A stretch of DNA of 64,000 nucleotides from Bdellovibrio bacteriovorus (GTDB lineage: Bacteria > Bdellovibrionota > Bdellovibrionia > Bdellovibrionales > Bdellovibrionaceae), in assembly GCF_001592745.1 (NCBI RefSeq), contig NZ_LUKD01000001.1, positions 379,384 to 443,383 on the forward strand, given 5' to 3'. Below, in pieces: positions 1-7,547 of the stretch. Position 1 is the stretch's first letter, and each line of letters starts with the position of its first letter. The notes under the pieces are model-generated. The model saw only the letters and a program-made list of their open reading frames with translations, was not told the DNA's origin and made no database searches. The translations under genes and the position numbers were made by a program.

Positions 1-549
1 CCATAACACATAATTATTATCCAAGCGCACGGATTCAAAGCTGTCTTCCGGATCATAGTTTTCGGTCCAGACATCTGTAGTCAGAACAAACTTCCCACCC
101 GGAGCCAACGAATTGCGCACAGAATTTAAAAACTGCATGCGCTCTTGACGATCGATGATGCTTGATAAGCAGTCGCGGTCATGGATAAGGTCAAACTTTT
201 CACGAAGTTCTTCTAACTGAGTGACGCCATTAACACCGAATGCAATGTCCAGCTCTTGCGCCAACGCTAATTTTTGGACTACAGAGATTGAAGAGCGGTA
301 CACGTCATAAGCCGCCACACGAAATCCCATTTCCGCTAAAGCCATCGCGGCGACTCCGCGACCGGATGATAGATCCAAGGCTTTGCAGCCGAAAGCCTGC
401 GGATAGAATTCATGCACCACTTTTTGTAAGTGAGCGACGGCGTCTCTTTCTGCCAAACCGCCTAACAACAGAATATTGTCTAAAGAAGTGCTTCCTGGAA
501 GAACAGGAACTGCGTTTGTATTAATGTAACCTTGATATAGTGCTTTCAT
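1..549 (-). CDS. class I SAM-dependent methyltransferase (3' end outside window)
   Basis: The gene begins at the ATG at 549-547, preceded by a good GGAGG seven bases upstream, and runs off the left edge after 183 codons. The SAM-binding motif I is ALDLSSGRG (residues 57-65), followed by the acidic end of strand 2 (YD, 81-82) and a FDLIHDRDCL segment (119-128). That last segment resembles the thiopurine/tellurite methyltransferase type, in which an Asp-Arg pair follows strand 4. The GGKFVLTTDV stretch (151-160) is the usual strand 5. The substrate cannot be told. The gene lies 156 bases downstream of an MTA/SAH nucleosidase on the same strand, so methylation and recycling of its by-product may be co-expressed (inference). 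Confidence 0.75.
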   Translation of the reverse strand, partial: MKALYQGYINTNAVPVLPGSTSLDNILLLGGLAERDAVAHLQKVVHEFYPQAFGCKALDLSSGRGVAAMALAEMGFRVAAYDVYRSSISVVQKLALAQELDIAFGVNGVTQLEELREKFDLIHDRDCLSSIIDRQERMQFLNSVRNSLAPGGKFVLTTDVWTENYDPEDSFESVRLDNNYVLW

Positions 550-705
550 ATTTGCCTCCAAGTCAGTTGATACCAGACTTAAAAGCACAGGCGGTGCCAC
601 CGGATTTCGCTCTATAAACGAATAGATTCGCTCTGAATCACCCTCTGCCGGGCGGCCGACAGCGCCTCATGCCGAGACATCGGTACCTGCCGAAGTTCCG
701 ACAGG
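550..705 (-). promoter_or_regulatory. intergenic leader with several small hairpins
   Basis: The transcribed strand between the nucleosidase stop and the methyltransferase start carries several inverted repeats: 686-705 (CCTG..CG paired with CG..CAGG), 672-683 (CCGA/TCGG) and 625-639 (GATTC/GAATC). It also has a GGTGGCACCGCC segment at 590-601. The first hairpin directly follows the nucleosidase stop and could end that transcript, but no U-run follows. I could not match the whole to a known riboswitch class. Confidence 0.3.
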
Positions 706-1431
706 CTAAAGCTCTTCAAGACATGAGACCAACTCCGCACACTTTAAAGCGCTCGACTTAAGGAAATCCTTGTATTGATGTGTCGATTGAGGTTTGAGAG
801 TATCCGCCACCGTCTTGACGATGGCAAACGGAAGGCCCTGCTGTTGGCAGATATAAGCGATCGAGCACGCTTCCATATCGACCATCTTTGCAGAAGGGAC
901 CCGCGCTTTCAGCAGATTCTTGCGTTCTAGCGATCCCACGAACTCACTTCCTGACAACAAGTCCCCGCGAAAAACGCGGAAGGATTTCTGTTTCAGATGA
1001 CTTTCGAATTTTCTATTTAGGTCCTCATTTGCAGGCATGAAAATACTTTTTCTATTTTCTGCAGAGACCGACAGGTGAAGCTCTCCGCACGCCATGATTT
1101 CAGTGCGGTCATCAAAAGTACAAAGGGCATCATGTTGAACGATTCTTTCAGCGATAACAATATCACTGACCGCGAGTTCAGCATCAATGCCTCCGCCAAG
1201 CCCCAACATCAAGACATCGTCATATGTCGAGTCTGCTAGAATTTGTGTCAGAGCAATAGCCGCACTTATAGGTCCGACACCGGTCTTCGCTAGAGTGATT
1301 GAATTTCGAGGAGTGGATTTTTCCCACAAAGTCACATCGGAGTGTTTGAGTTTGCGAGATATAAAACCTTGGAGGGCAGCGAGTTCTGAAAACTCACTCT
1401 CCATAGCTGCTAGTACGAGATGCTTTTTCAT
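706..1431 (-). CDS. mtnN: 5'-methylthioadenosine/S-adenosylhomocysteine nucleosidase family protein
   Basis: A 241-residue member of the nucleoside phosphorylase/nucleosidase fold, close to the 232 residues of E. coli MtnN. These enzymes hydrolyse MTA or SAH to adenine and a thioribosyl product and so relieve product inhibition of methyltransferases. The catalytic set can be placed: Glu11 or Glu13 in the N-terminal AAMESEF, the ribose-binding Glu187 in VDMEACSIAY, and the proton-donating Asp210 in VKTVADT. GLGGGID (77-83) is the conserved glycine-rich turn. The cytoplasmic location is inferred from the lack of a signal peptide. SGSEFV replaces the usual SGDxF, so a related activity such as futalosine hydrolase is not excluded. 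The next gene on the strand is a methyltransferase. Confidence 0.7.
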   Translation of the reverse strand: MKKHLVLAAMESEFSELAALQGFISRKLKHSDVTLWEKSTPRNSITLAKTGVGPISAAIALTQILADSTYDDVLMLGLGGGIDAELAVSDIVIAERIVQHDALCTFDDRTEIMACGELHLSVSAENRKSIFMPANEDLNRKFESHLKQKSFRVFRGDLLSGSEFVGSLERKNLLKARVPSAKMVDMEACSIAYICQQQGLPFAIVKTVADTLKPQSTHQYKDFLKSSALKCAELVSCLEEL

Positions 1432-1621
1432 ACGAAGTATTTTATCAAAGAATTGCGAACATTTATCGACGCAATGTCGCGCGTCATCACTGGGGTGTTA
1501 AGATCCAATCAAGCCGCCTTTAGCATGTATGTCAAAAGTCATTACATAAATGAAACAACTGAAAGGAACCCTTCCCTTCACAGGACTTCACTGGCAAACC
1601 TTTTCGACACGTAAGAAAATT

Positions 1622-1635
1622 GTCCTCAGGAGGAC
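1622..1635 (+). promoter_or_regulatory. palindrome enclosing the Shine-Dalgarno of the receiver gene
   Basis: GTCCTCAGGAGGAC is a perfect inverted repeat that contains the AGGAGG ribosome-binding site used by the ATG at 1642. As RNA it could fold as a five-base-pair stem with a CAGG loop and mask the site. As DNA it could be an operator. It may also be chance. Confidence 0.35.
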
Positions 1636-1641
1636 TGTAGC

Positions 1642-2004
1642 ATGAGCGCGAAAAAAGTACTGATCATCGAGGACGCTAAAGACTTGCTTATGCTTTACAA
1701 ACGTTATTTGCAAAGCCCTGATTGTGAAATTGCAACGGCAACTTCAGCTCACCAAGCTTTAGAATATCTGACCCAAAACAAACCGGATCTTATTGTGATG
1801 GACCTCACTTTTCCCGATATGTCGACAATGGATTTTTACGAAAAGATTGCTGCTATGCCAGAGATTGATTCGGTGAAAAAAATTCTTGTCAGCGGACGCG
1901 ATGATTTGAATACGTGGATGGACGTGTTCAACGCGGAAGAGGGCCTGCGCAAGCCCGTTGAACGCGCGGCAATCACGAAAGCTGTTACTGATAGTTTACG
2001 CTAA
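1642..2004 (+). CDS. single-domain response regulator (CheY-like receiver)
   Basis: The 120-residue protein is one receiver domain with no output domain. The acidic pocket is Glu10-Asp11, the phospho-acceptor is Asp54 in IVMDLTFPDM, the switch Ser is at 84 (LVSG) and the conserved Lys is at 104 (LRKPVE). Such proteins pass phosphate between kinases or bind a target such as a motor. No kinase gene is adjacent, so its partner is unknown. The start is supported by AGGAGG eight bases upstream. An Asn or aromatic residue usual at the end of strand 5 is not obvious. Confidence 0.88.
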   Translation: MSAKKVLIIEDAKDLLMLYKRYLQSPDCEIATATSAHQALEYLTQNKPDLIVMDLTFPDMSTMDFYEKIAAMPEIDSVKKILVSGRDDLNTWMDVFNAEEGLRKPVERAAITKAVTDSLR

Positions 2005-2005
2005 A

Positions 2006-2020
2006 ATCGCCTTCGGCGAT
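2006..2020 (+). terminator. UUCG-loop hairpin after the receiver gene
   Basis: ATCGCC-TTC-GGCGAT forms a stem closed by a stable UUCG-type loop right after the stop codon. No U-run follows, so termination strength is uncertain. Confidence 0.4.
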
Positions 2021-2072
2021 CATGTCCGAAAATAGCCACATTTTTCCTAAAACATAGGATATAGTGGGCTTC

Positions 2073-3524
2073 ATGAACAAGGACGATATCTTTTATCAAG
2101 CCATGCTAGCCCGAGACCCCCGCTTTGACGGGAAGTTTTTTATCGGCGTGAAAACCACGGGTATTTACTGCCGTCCGATTTGCCCGGCCAAACCCAAACG
2201 TGAAAATGTCGAATTTTTTTCTAATGGTTTGCAGGCTGAAAAAGCAGGCTATCGTCCTTGCTTGCGCTGCCGACCTGAAAGTGCACCGCACTCCCCAGCG
2301 TGGGTGGGAAAATCCGCGGTCGTGCAAAGAGCCGTCAAAGTATTAAATGCGAAAGAAAGCTTAAGTTTCAACGAAGATGACTTCGCCGCTCAGTTCGGAG
2401 TCACCGCGCGACACTTGCGGCGTCTGTTTATGGAAGAAATTGGTAAAACTCCAAAGCAGCTCTCTTTTGAAAATCGTTTGAACCTCGCACGCAAACTGAT
2501 TGTAGAAACTTCTTTACCTATCACTGAAGTTGCATTTGCATCGGGATTTGAATCCATCCGTCGCTTTAACGATGCTTTTAAAGACCGCTTTAAAAAAGCC
2601 CCGCGCGATATTCGCCGTAACAAAGTCACACCTGGATCAGGATTAAAAATAAGTCTGTCTTACCGTCCTCCTTTTGATTTCCAGGGACTTTTGCAATCGT
2701 ATCAAAATCACCGGGTGGGAAATTTAGAATGGTTTGACGAAAACACCATGTATCGAGTGGTGGCATTGAACGGACATGTGGGTGTGATTGCCATTTCAGA
2801 TAATCCTGAAAAGTCCTGCCTTCATGTCGAAATTGATTTTCCCGACACGACTCAAATCCCGGCGATCATTTCTCGCGTCCGTCACCTTTTTGACTTGGAT
2901 TCAGATCCGGTGATGATCGCTAATATTTTAGAGACAGATACGGGGATTAAAAAGATTCTGAAAACATCACCGGGAATTCGTCTTCCTTCAGGCTGGGACG
3001 CCTTTGAAATTGCCGTCGCGACAATTCTTGGACAGCTTGTCAGTGTGAAAATGGGCCGAGAGCTTGTGCATGATCTTATTGAGATTGCGGGCCAGGAAAG
3101 CCTTTACGAAAAAGATGGTAAAAGAATCAAACTCTTTCCTTCGGCTTTAGACATCGTTAATGCGGATCTAAGTCGCTTGCGAACCACCAAAGCTCGCAAG
3201 CAAACTTTGATGGAATTTTGTAAAGCCGTTCTAGAAAAGAAGATTTCGTTATCGCCCACCCAGGACGTTGACGTCTTTATGAAGGATGTGCAAAAACTCC
3301 GCGGGATCGGGCCTTGGACCGCGCAATATATGGCATTAAAAGCGCTAAGACATACCGACACCTTTCCTGCCAGTGATTTGATTTTGGCGCGTACGCTGCA
3401 AATTCACGACAAAAAGATTATTGACCAGATGAGTCCCTGGCGCGGTTATGTCGCAGCATTATTTTGGAAGAACTATTCGCAAGACTTAACGAAATCGAAG
3501 ATCGCGAAAAAAAGGAATCCCTGA
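2073..3524 (+). CDS. Ada-AlkA fusion: methylphosphotriester sensor, AraC-type HTH and 3-methyladenine DNA glycosylase
   Basis: Three parts lie in order in this 483-residue protein. Residues 1-70 are an Ada zinc domain with Cys33, Cys37, Cys63 and Cys66 (YCRPICP and CLRCRPES); Cys33 corresponds to the methyl acceptor. Residues about 80-180 are an AraC-type double helix-turn-helix. Residues about 190-480 are an AlkA-like HhH-GPD glycosylase with GIGPWTAQYMALK and the catalytic Asp in FPASD. It should sense alkylated DNA, activate transcription and excise alkylated bases. A GTG nine bases upstream is possible, but the ATG at 2073 lies at a better distance from AGGAT. The next gene overlaps by one base, forming an alkylation-repair operon. 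Confidence 0.9.
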   Translation: MNKDDIFYQAMLARDPRFDGKFFIGVKTTGIYCRPICPAKPKRENVEFFSNGLQAEKAGYRPCLRCRPESAPHSPAWVGKSAVVQRAVKVLNAKESLSFNEDDFAAQFGVTARHLRRLFMEEIGKTPKQLSFENRLNLARKLIVETSLPITEVAFASGFESIRRFNDAFKDRFKKAPRDIRRNKVTPGSGLKISLSYRPPFDFQGLLQSYQNHRVGNLEWFDENTMYRVVALNGHVGVIAISDNPEKSCLHVEIDFPDTTQIPAIISRVRHLFDLDSDPVMIANILETDTGIKKILKTSPGIRLPSGWDAFEIAVATILGQLVSVKMGRELVHDLIEIAGQESLYEKDGKRIKLFPSALDIVNADLSRLRTTKARKQTLMEFCKAVLEKKISLSPTQDVDVFMKDVQKLRGIGPWTAQYMALKALRHTDTFPASDLILARTLQIHDKKIIDQMSPWRGYVAALFWKNYSQDLTKSKIAKKRNP

Positions 3525-4006
3525 TGAATTCGCAAAAGCAGTATTTAATGAAATCTTCTTTAGGCCCTTTGCATATCGTGGCCTCTGAACAAGGGCTTCA
3601 AGGTATTTTCTGGAAAAAGCAGAATATGCCTTTTGATAATTTAACCGATACAAAACATCCGGCCGTGCAATTTATTTTAAAAACTCAAAAACAAATCGAA
3701 GAATATCTCCAGGGCGAGCGTCAGGAATTTGATATTCCCCTGGACCTCATTGGAACCGACTTTCAAAAAAGAGTGTGGTCTCATCTTCAAAAAATCCCTT
3801 ATGGCGAAACTTGTTCTTATAAAGAAATCGCGGTGGCCCTAGGTGATCCCAAAGCCTGTCGCGCCGTGGGGACCGCGAATGGAAGAAATCCGGTTTCAAT
3901 CATTGTTCCCTGCCATCGCGTGATTGCTTCTGATGGCACCTTGGGAGGTTATGCGGGTGGTCTTCCGACGAAATCCTTTCTTCTTAACCTAGAACGAAAA
4001 AAGTAA
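3524..4006 (+). CDS. ogt: methylated-DNA--protein-cysteine S-methyltransferase
   Basis: This 160-residue protein repairs O6-alkylguanine by transfer of the alkyl group to its own cysteine. The active site IIVPCHRVI places the acceptor at Cys130 with His131, and the arginine finger is in ACRAVG (Arg113). The N-terminal RNase H-like domain is short, as in Ogt. The ATG at 3524 shares its A with the TGA stop of the Ada-AlkA gene and has AAAGGAA upstream, so translational coupling is likely. An in-frame start at 3464 would add 20 charged residues inside the upstream gene and has no such support. Confidence 0.93.
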   Translation: MNSQKQYLMKSSLGPLHIVASEQGLQGIFWKKQNMPFDNLTDTKHPAVQFILKTQKQIEEYLQGERQEFDIPLDLIGTDFQKRVWSHLQKIPYGETCSYKEIAVALGDPKACRAVGTANGRNPVSIIVPCHRVIASDGTLGGYAGGLPTKSFLLNLERKK

Positions 4007-4081
4007 GTCTGGTCCCCGTTCGTTGCATACAGTGCAATTAAACATCTTTAAGATCAGGTGGTCCCCTTTCATAATGGGCTC

Positions 4082-5104
4082 ATGCTACAGACTGAAAACC
4101 TCAACAAAATCTGGCTGACTCTTTCAAGCAACTCTTCTTTAAAAAAGAAGGTGCACGGTGAACTGGAACGTCTTTTCCAAGAACCCACTTACCAAGGCTG
4201 GTGGAAGACAGAACCACGCACCCCTTTTGAATTAAGCCTTCCGGATCTTTTTCCGACGCTAAAGCATGTGGGTTTTATTGACGGCGCAAGGCTTCTGGTG
4301 AAGGTCAATCAGATCGGATTTCGCTTGTTCGTCACCGACGGAGCTTGGGTACAAAGTCCTATGCGTGTTTTCCCCGACCCTGATGAAGCACTGGTTCTTT
4401 TAAAGCACGTGGAAAAAAAGGGACTACACACTTGGGCTGATTGGGTGATTGATCCGGCCGCGGGCTGTGGTCACACACCTCTGGGTTTTCAAGGATCCGC
4501 CAAAAGAATCTTCTGTGATGCCAATGCCCGAGCGCTGACATTTGCTTCACTCAATGCCCTTATCAATGATCTTGCCTCTGAACATTGTTTTGGTCTTCTC
4601 AATGACATGAACCGCAAATTTCCCACGCCACTTCGTTTGCAAGGTAAGACTTTGTTCTTAACCAATGTTCCCTTCGCACCGGCCCCGGACGACAGTTCTT
4701 TGGCGCTCAATTCCGGCGGTGGTGAGCATGGCGCCGATTTGCAGATAGCCTCGTTTGAGTTAGTTAAAAAATTTTCTGAACAAAATTCCGTCCCGGTGCG
4801 CGCCTGTTTTTTGACTTGGACCTTAGGCAATGCCACATCGAATGAGTGGGAAGTGCCTCGTCTCTGCCAAGACATTTTTCCAACCGCCAAAATTCAATGG
4901 ACTCTTGAGCAACATGATTATGATGCTCCTGACCTGCCAAATCCGGCACCGTTGCGATCAATGTTGCGTCACTTAGCAAGGTCACAATATGTCGTGAAGC
5001 ACGAAAATAAAAACGTGGAAGAAGCTTATGAAAACTTGGCCGACAAACTGCAAGCGCAAGGTTTTACTCATATCGCTTACGGCTTTCTAGACTGTGAATT
5101 ATAG
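4082..5104 (+). CDS. SAM methyltransferase-like protein
   Basis: A 340-residue protein, probably cytoplasmic. The central part has VIDPAAGCGHTPLGF (122-136), which fits motif I of class I methyltransferases. FLTNVPFAP (192-200) sits where N-methyltransferases such as PrmC or RlmG have NPPY. The second residue of that motif is Val, so the catalytic Asn is present but the usual proline pair is not. The N-terminal 110 residues match nothing I recognise. The start is unsure: the ATG at 4082 has a weak upstream site, while a GTG at 4058 would add eight residues. It stands alone between the repair genes and a hemerythrin gene. Confidence 0.6.
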   Translation: MLQTENLNKIWLTLSSNSSLKKKVHGELERLFQEPTYQGWWKTEPRTPFELSLPDLFPTLKHVGFIDGARLLVKVNQIGFRLFVTDGAWVQSPMRVFPDPDEALVLLKHVEKKGLHTWADWVIDPAAGCGHTPLGFQGSAKRIFCDANARALTFASLNALINDLASEHCFGLLNDMNRKFPTPLRLQGKTLFLTNVPFAPAPDDSSLALNSGGGEHGADLQIASFELVKKFSEQNSVPVRACFLTWTLGNATSNEWEVPRLCQDIFPTAKIQWTLEQHDYDAPDLPNPAPLRSMLRHLARSQYVVKHENKNVEEAYENLADKLQAQGFTHIAYGFLDCEL

Positions 5105-5235
5105 AGGGAAATTCACCACAGGACGTGATGAAGAAAACCCCATCTTGAAATCGACCGCAATCTCATTTGGTTGTCGGGAAGAAGTCTGTTGGCATCCCAA
5201 TTGCTGTTTAAGAGTCTATACTTAAGGAGGATCCT

Positions 5236-5763
5236 ATGAGTAAAAAGCAGACGAAAATTTCCTCTGGAAAAAGCAGCGAACTGGATATTATCAATATGAT
5301 CTTGGAGGATCACAAGCCTCTGAAAGAGTTGATCGAAGTCATGAAAGATTCTGAAAAGGAACTTGAGGAACGACAAGAGGCTTTTGCCCAGTTTGCTCCG
5401 CTTTTAATTTCTCATGCAAAACCAGAAGAACAGTCTCTTTATCGTTATATGAAAGGTGATGAAGAACTTCGTGAAGGCGGTTTTGAAGGGGATGTTGAAC
5501 ATCAACTGGCTGATCAAATGGTCGAAGAAATCATGCGCACCGATGATGACGATTTGTGGAGCGCCCGAGTCAAGGTTTTGGCAGAACTCGTAGAGCATCA
5601 TATTGAAGAAGAAGAGGAAGAGCTTCTTCCTGATTTCAAAAAACACTCTGAAAGCAGTGATCGCGAAAAATTGGGGCAGCTGTTCTTAGAGCTTAAAACT
5701 AAAATTCTTGAGCGTGGTGGCATGGATGCGCCCCATGAAAGAGAATCCCATGCGCGTCACTGA
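5236..5763 (+). CDS. hemerythrin HHE-domain protein
   Basis: A 175-residue four-helix protein with the HHE pattern: His26 (EDHKPLK), His60 and Glu64 (SHAKPEE), His89 (VEHQ), and His121-His122 with following acidic residues (VEHHIEEEEEE). These ligate a di-iron site that binds oxygen or senses redox state. The acidic run LVEHHIEEEEEELLPDF is shared with two further paralogues in this window (31577-32119 and 37044-37592). A strong AAGGAGG precedes the ATG. The cysteine hydrolase gene starts three bases after its stop, so the two are probably co-transcribed. Confidence 0.88.
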   Translation: MSKKQTKISSGKSSELDIINMILEDHKPLKELIEVMKDSEKELEERQEAFAQFAPLLISHAKPEEQSLYRYMKGDEELREGGFEGDVEHQLADQMVEEIMRTDDDDLWSARVKVLAELVEHHIEEEEEELLPDFKKHSESSDREKLGQLFLELKTKILERGGMDAPHERESHARH

Positions 5764-5766
5764 TCT

Positions 5767-6336
5767 ATGAAACCCAACGACGTGAGCCGTCGTCATTCGA
5801 CGGCTCTTCTTATCATCGACATGCTAAACACTTTTGATTTTCCCGAGGGGAAAGATCTTGCGCGCTACACATGGCCTGTTGCCCAAAAAGTCAAAGCTCT
5901 AAAACAGAAACTTAAAAAGAAAAAAGTTCCCGTCATCTATCTTAACGACAACTTCGGTCAATGGCGCTCGGATTCAAAAGAAGTCTATCTGAATTGTGCG
6001 CATGAAGCGTCTCTGGGTTCAGAGATCGCTAAGATTTTAAAACCCGAAGATGATGACTATTTTATCTTAAAGCCTCGACATTCCGGATTCTACTGCACGA
6101 ACTTAGATATTCTTTTAGAAGATTTCGGGGTGAAAAATCTGATACTGACAGGAGTCGCAGGAAATATCTGTGTTTTCTTTACGGCCAACGACGCTCATAT
6201 GCGAGGCTTTAAGATCTGGGTGCCAAAGGATTGTGTCGCCTCTAACACCAAGAAAGATAATGACTACACCTTAGATCAAATGTCACAGGTCTTAGGTATC
6301 AAAACCAGTGCATCGACAAGACCCATTCCTTTTTAA
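5767..6336 (+). CDS. isochorismatase-family cysteine hydrolase
   Basis: The triad of the family can be placed: Asp18 (LIIDMLNTF), Lys102 (ILKPRHSGF) and Cys135 (GVAGNICVFFTANDA). Members hydrolyse amides or vinyl ethers, for example nicotinamide, and the residues seen do not fix the substrate. The length of 189 residues is normal. The gene follows the hemerythrin by three bases. A perfect nine-base-pair hairpin lies within codons 6 to 14. The stop overlaps by four bases the stop of the convergent YeiH-type gene. Confidence 0.85.
   Translation: MKPNDVSRRHSTALLIIDMLNTFDFPEGKDLARYTWPVAQKVKALKQKLKKKKVPVIYLNDNFGQWRSDSKEVYLNCAHEASLGSEIAKILKPEDDDYFILKPRHSGFYCTNLDILLEDFGVKNLILTGVAGNICVFFTANDAHMRGFKIWVPKDCVASNTKKDNDYTLDQMSQVLGIKTSASTRPIPF
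5784..5806 (+). terminator. perfect hairpin inside the 5' coding end of the cysteine hydrolase
   Basis: GAGCCGTCG-TCATT-CGACGGCTC is a nine-base-pair stem followed by TTCTTAT. It looks like an attenuator or terminator, but it lies inside an open reading frame that needs these codons. It could reduce read-through from the hemerythrin gene or hinder initiation at 5767. Confidence 0.4.
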
Positions 6337-7283
6337 CGTATCCAATTTTCTAAGATGGCGCCCAATGAAGTGGTGGCCATGATAACCCAAAGTGCCACAC
6401 CCATGACAAAAGGTTTGATGCCGACACTTTGGACTGTCGCGCGAGTCAGGTTCGCACCAATTAAAAACAAGGTTAGAACTAAAAGACGTTTTGCCACCCA
6501 CTCAATTCCATGTCCTACGGGTTGCAGTGTTGGTATCCAAGTCATGATACCGGCCATGATCAAAAATCCCAGAATAAACCACGGACGCTTTGCTTTAGCC
6601 TCCCCCGCTTCTTGTCCTTGATTCTTATACAGAAGACCAATTCCTAAAGCGATGGGCACGATCCATAAAGCGCGCGCGAGCTTCACTGTCGTCCCCACTT
6701 CCAAAGCATGAGGCCCGTATTGAAGGCTGGCGCCCACAACGGAGCTGGTATCGTGAATGGCTAAGGCACTCCAAAGTCCAAACTGTGTTTCATTCAAATT
6801 AAAATAATGGCCGATATGAGGAAAAATAAATAGAGCCAGAGCATTTAACAAAAACACCGTTCCCAGCGCAACAGTCACTTCCGGGGGACGAGCGCGAATC
6901 ACCGGAGCGACAGCCGCAATCGCACTGCCTCCGCAGATCGTTGTTCCGACAGTGATTAGAGTTGAGGTGTTTTTCTCGACCTTGAAGAAACGCCCCATCA
7001 GGGTTCCTAATAAAAGACCAAATGTAATTCCCACAACCGTGTATCCGATCCCGCGCACACCGACTTGGCTCACAGTGATCAAGTTCATGCCCGCTCCTAA
7101 GCCCACTACAGCAATACTTAAAAGTTGTGACGTCCAAGCTTTCGTTCGCTCTTGATAGGGATTTCCTAAGGTCAATGCCAAAGCCATTCCCGCGATCAAA
7201 GCAACGGCGGAAGACACTTGCGGAAGAAAACAAAGAACAGCGAATAAAGGAAATAAAATACGAGCAATATTATGAGAATTCAT
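6333..7283 (-). CDS. YeiH/UPF0324 family inner-membrane protein
   Basis: A very hydrophobic 316-residue protein with about ten membrane segments. It has the family motifs GLGAGMNL, TVGTTICGGSAIAAVAPVI and ALAIHDTSSVVGA, the last two being the hallmark of the UPF0324 (YeiH) group, sometimes annotated as sulfate exporters without firm proof. I chose the ATG at 7283 because AGAAGG lies upstream, although the spacing is long. The start at 7322 has no ribosome-binding site and would add 13 polar residues. It is convergent with the cysteine hydrolase and probably monocistronic. Confidence 0.85.
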   Translation of the reverse strand: MNSHNIARILFPLFAVLCFLPQVSSAVALIAGMALALTLGNPYQERTKAWTSQLLSIAVVGLGAGMNLITVSQVGVRGIGYTVVGITFGLLLGTLMGRFFKVEKNTSTLITVGTTICGGSAIAAVAPVIRARPPEVTVALGTVFLLNALALFIFPHIGHYFNLNETQFGLWSALAIHDTSSVVGASLQYGPHALEVGTTVKLARALWIVPIALGIGLLYKNQGQEAGEAKAKRPWFILGFLIMAGIMTWIPTLQPVGHGIEWVAKRLLVLTLFLIGANLTRATVQSVGIKPFVMGVALWVIMATTSLGAILENWIR

Positions 7284-7414
7284 GAATGTGATCGTGCCTT
7301 CTTCTGAATGAACCTGCAACATCGCATTTCGTTTTCGCGCGAATACTTTTACTTTTCCGAGGTAAGATAGAGTGGATCTCTCCCAAAATGCCGGCCCTGG
7401 CTAAACGGAGCGCG

Positions 7415-7493
7415 AAAAAAAGGGCCTCTGTCTAAGGATCAGACAGACGGCTTTGCCTGATCTCAAATATAGGTCCTTCCAAACGGCCTTTTT
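7415..7493 (+). promoter_or_regulatory. possible attenuator leader of the FAD/TonB operon
   Basis: Two competing stems share sequence: CTGTCT (7428-7433) with AGACAG (7441-7446), and GATCAG (7437-7442) with CTGATC (7457-7462). The segment closes with a run of A plus GGCC on the left (7415-7426) facing GGCC plus TTTTT on the right (7485-7493), which resembles a terminator. It lies 55 bases before the GTG start at 7548. I do not recognise a known aptamer; the cobalamin-box signature is absent. Confidence 0.3.
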
Positions 7494-7547
7494 CTCGGCA
7501 CGTTCTTTGGATCTAAGCTTCCGAATTAAATTTTTCGGGAGCAGCAC

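Noticed and set aside
590-601. T-box antiterminator suggested by GGTGGCACCGCC
   Set aside because: No specifier loop, AG-bulge or paired terminator was found, and the downstream gene is a methyltransferase, not an amino-acid gene.
7323-7547. Cobalamin riboswitch before the TonB operon
   Set aside because: The conserved B12-box pattern (GCCACTG and surrounding elements) could not be found on the plus strand.
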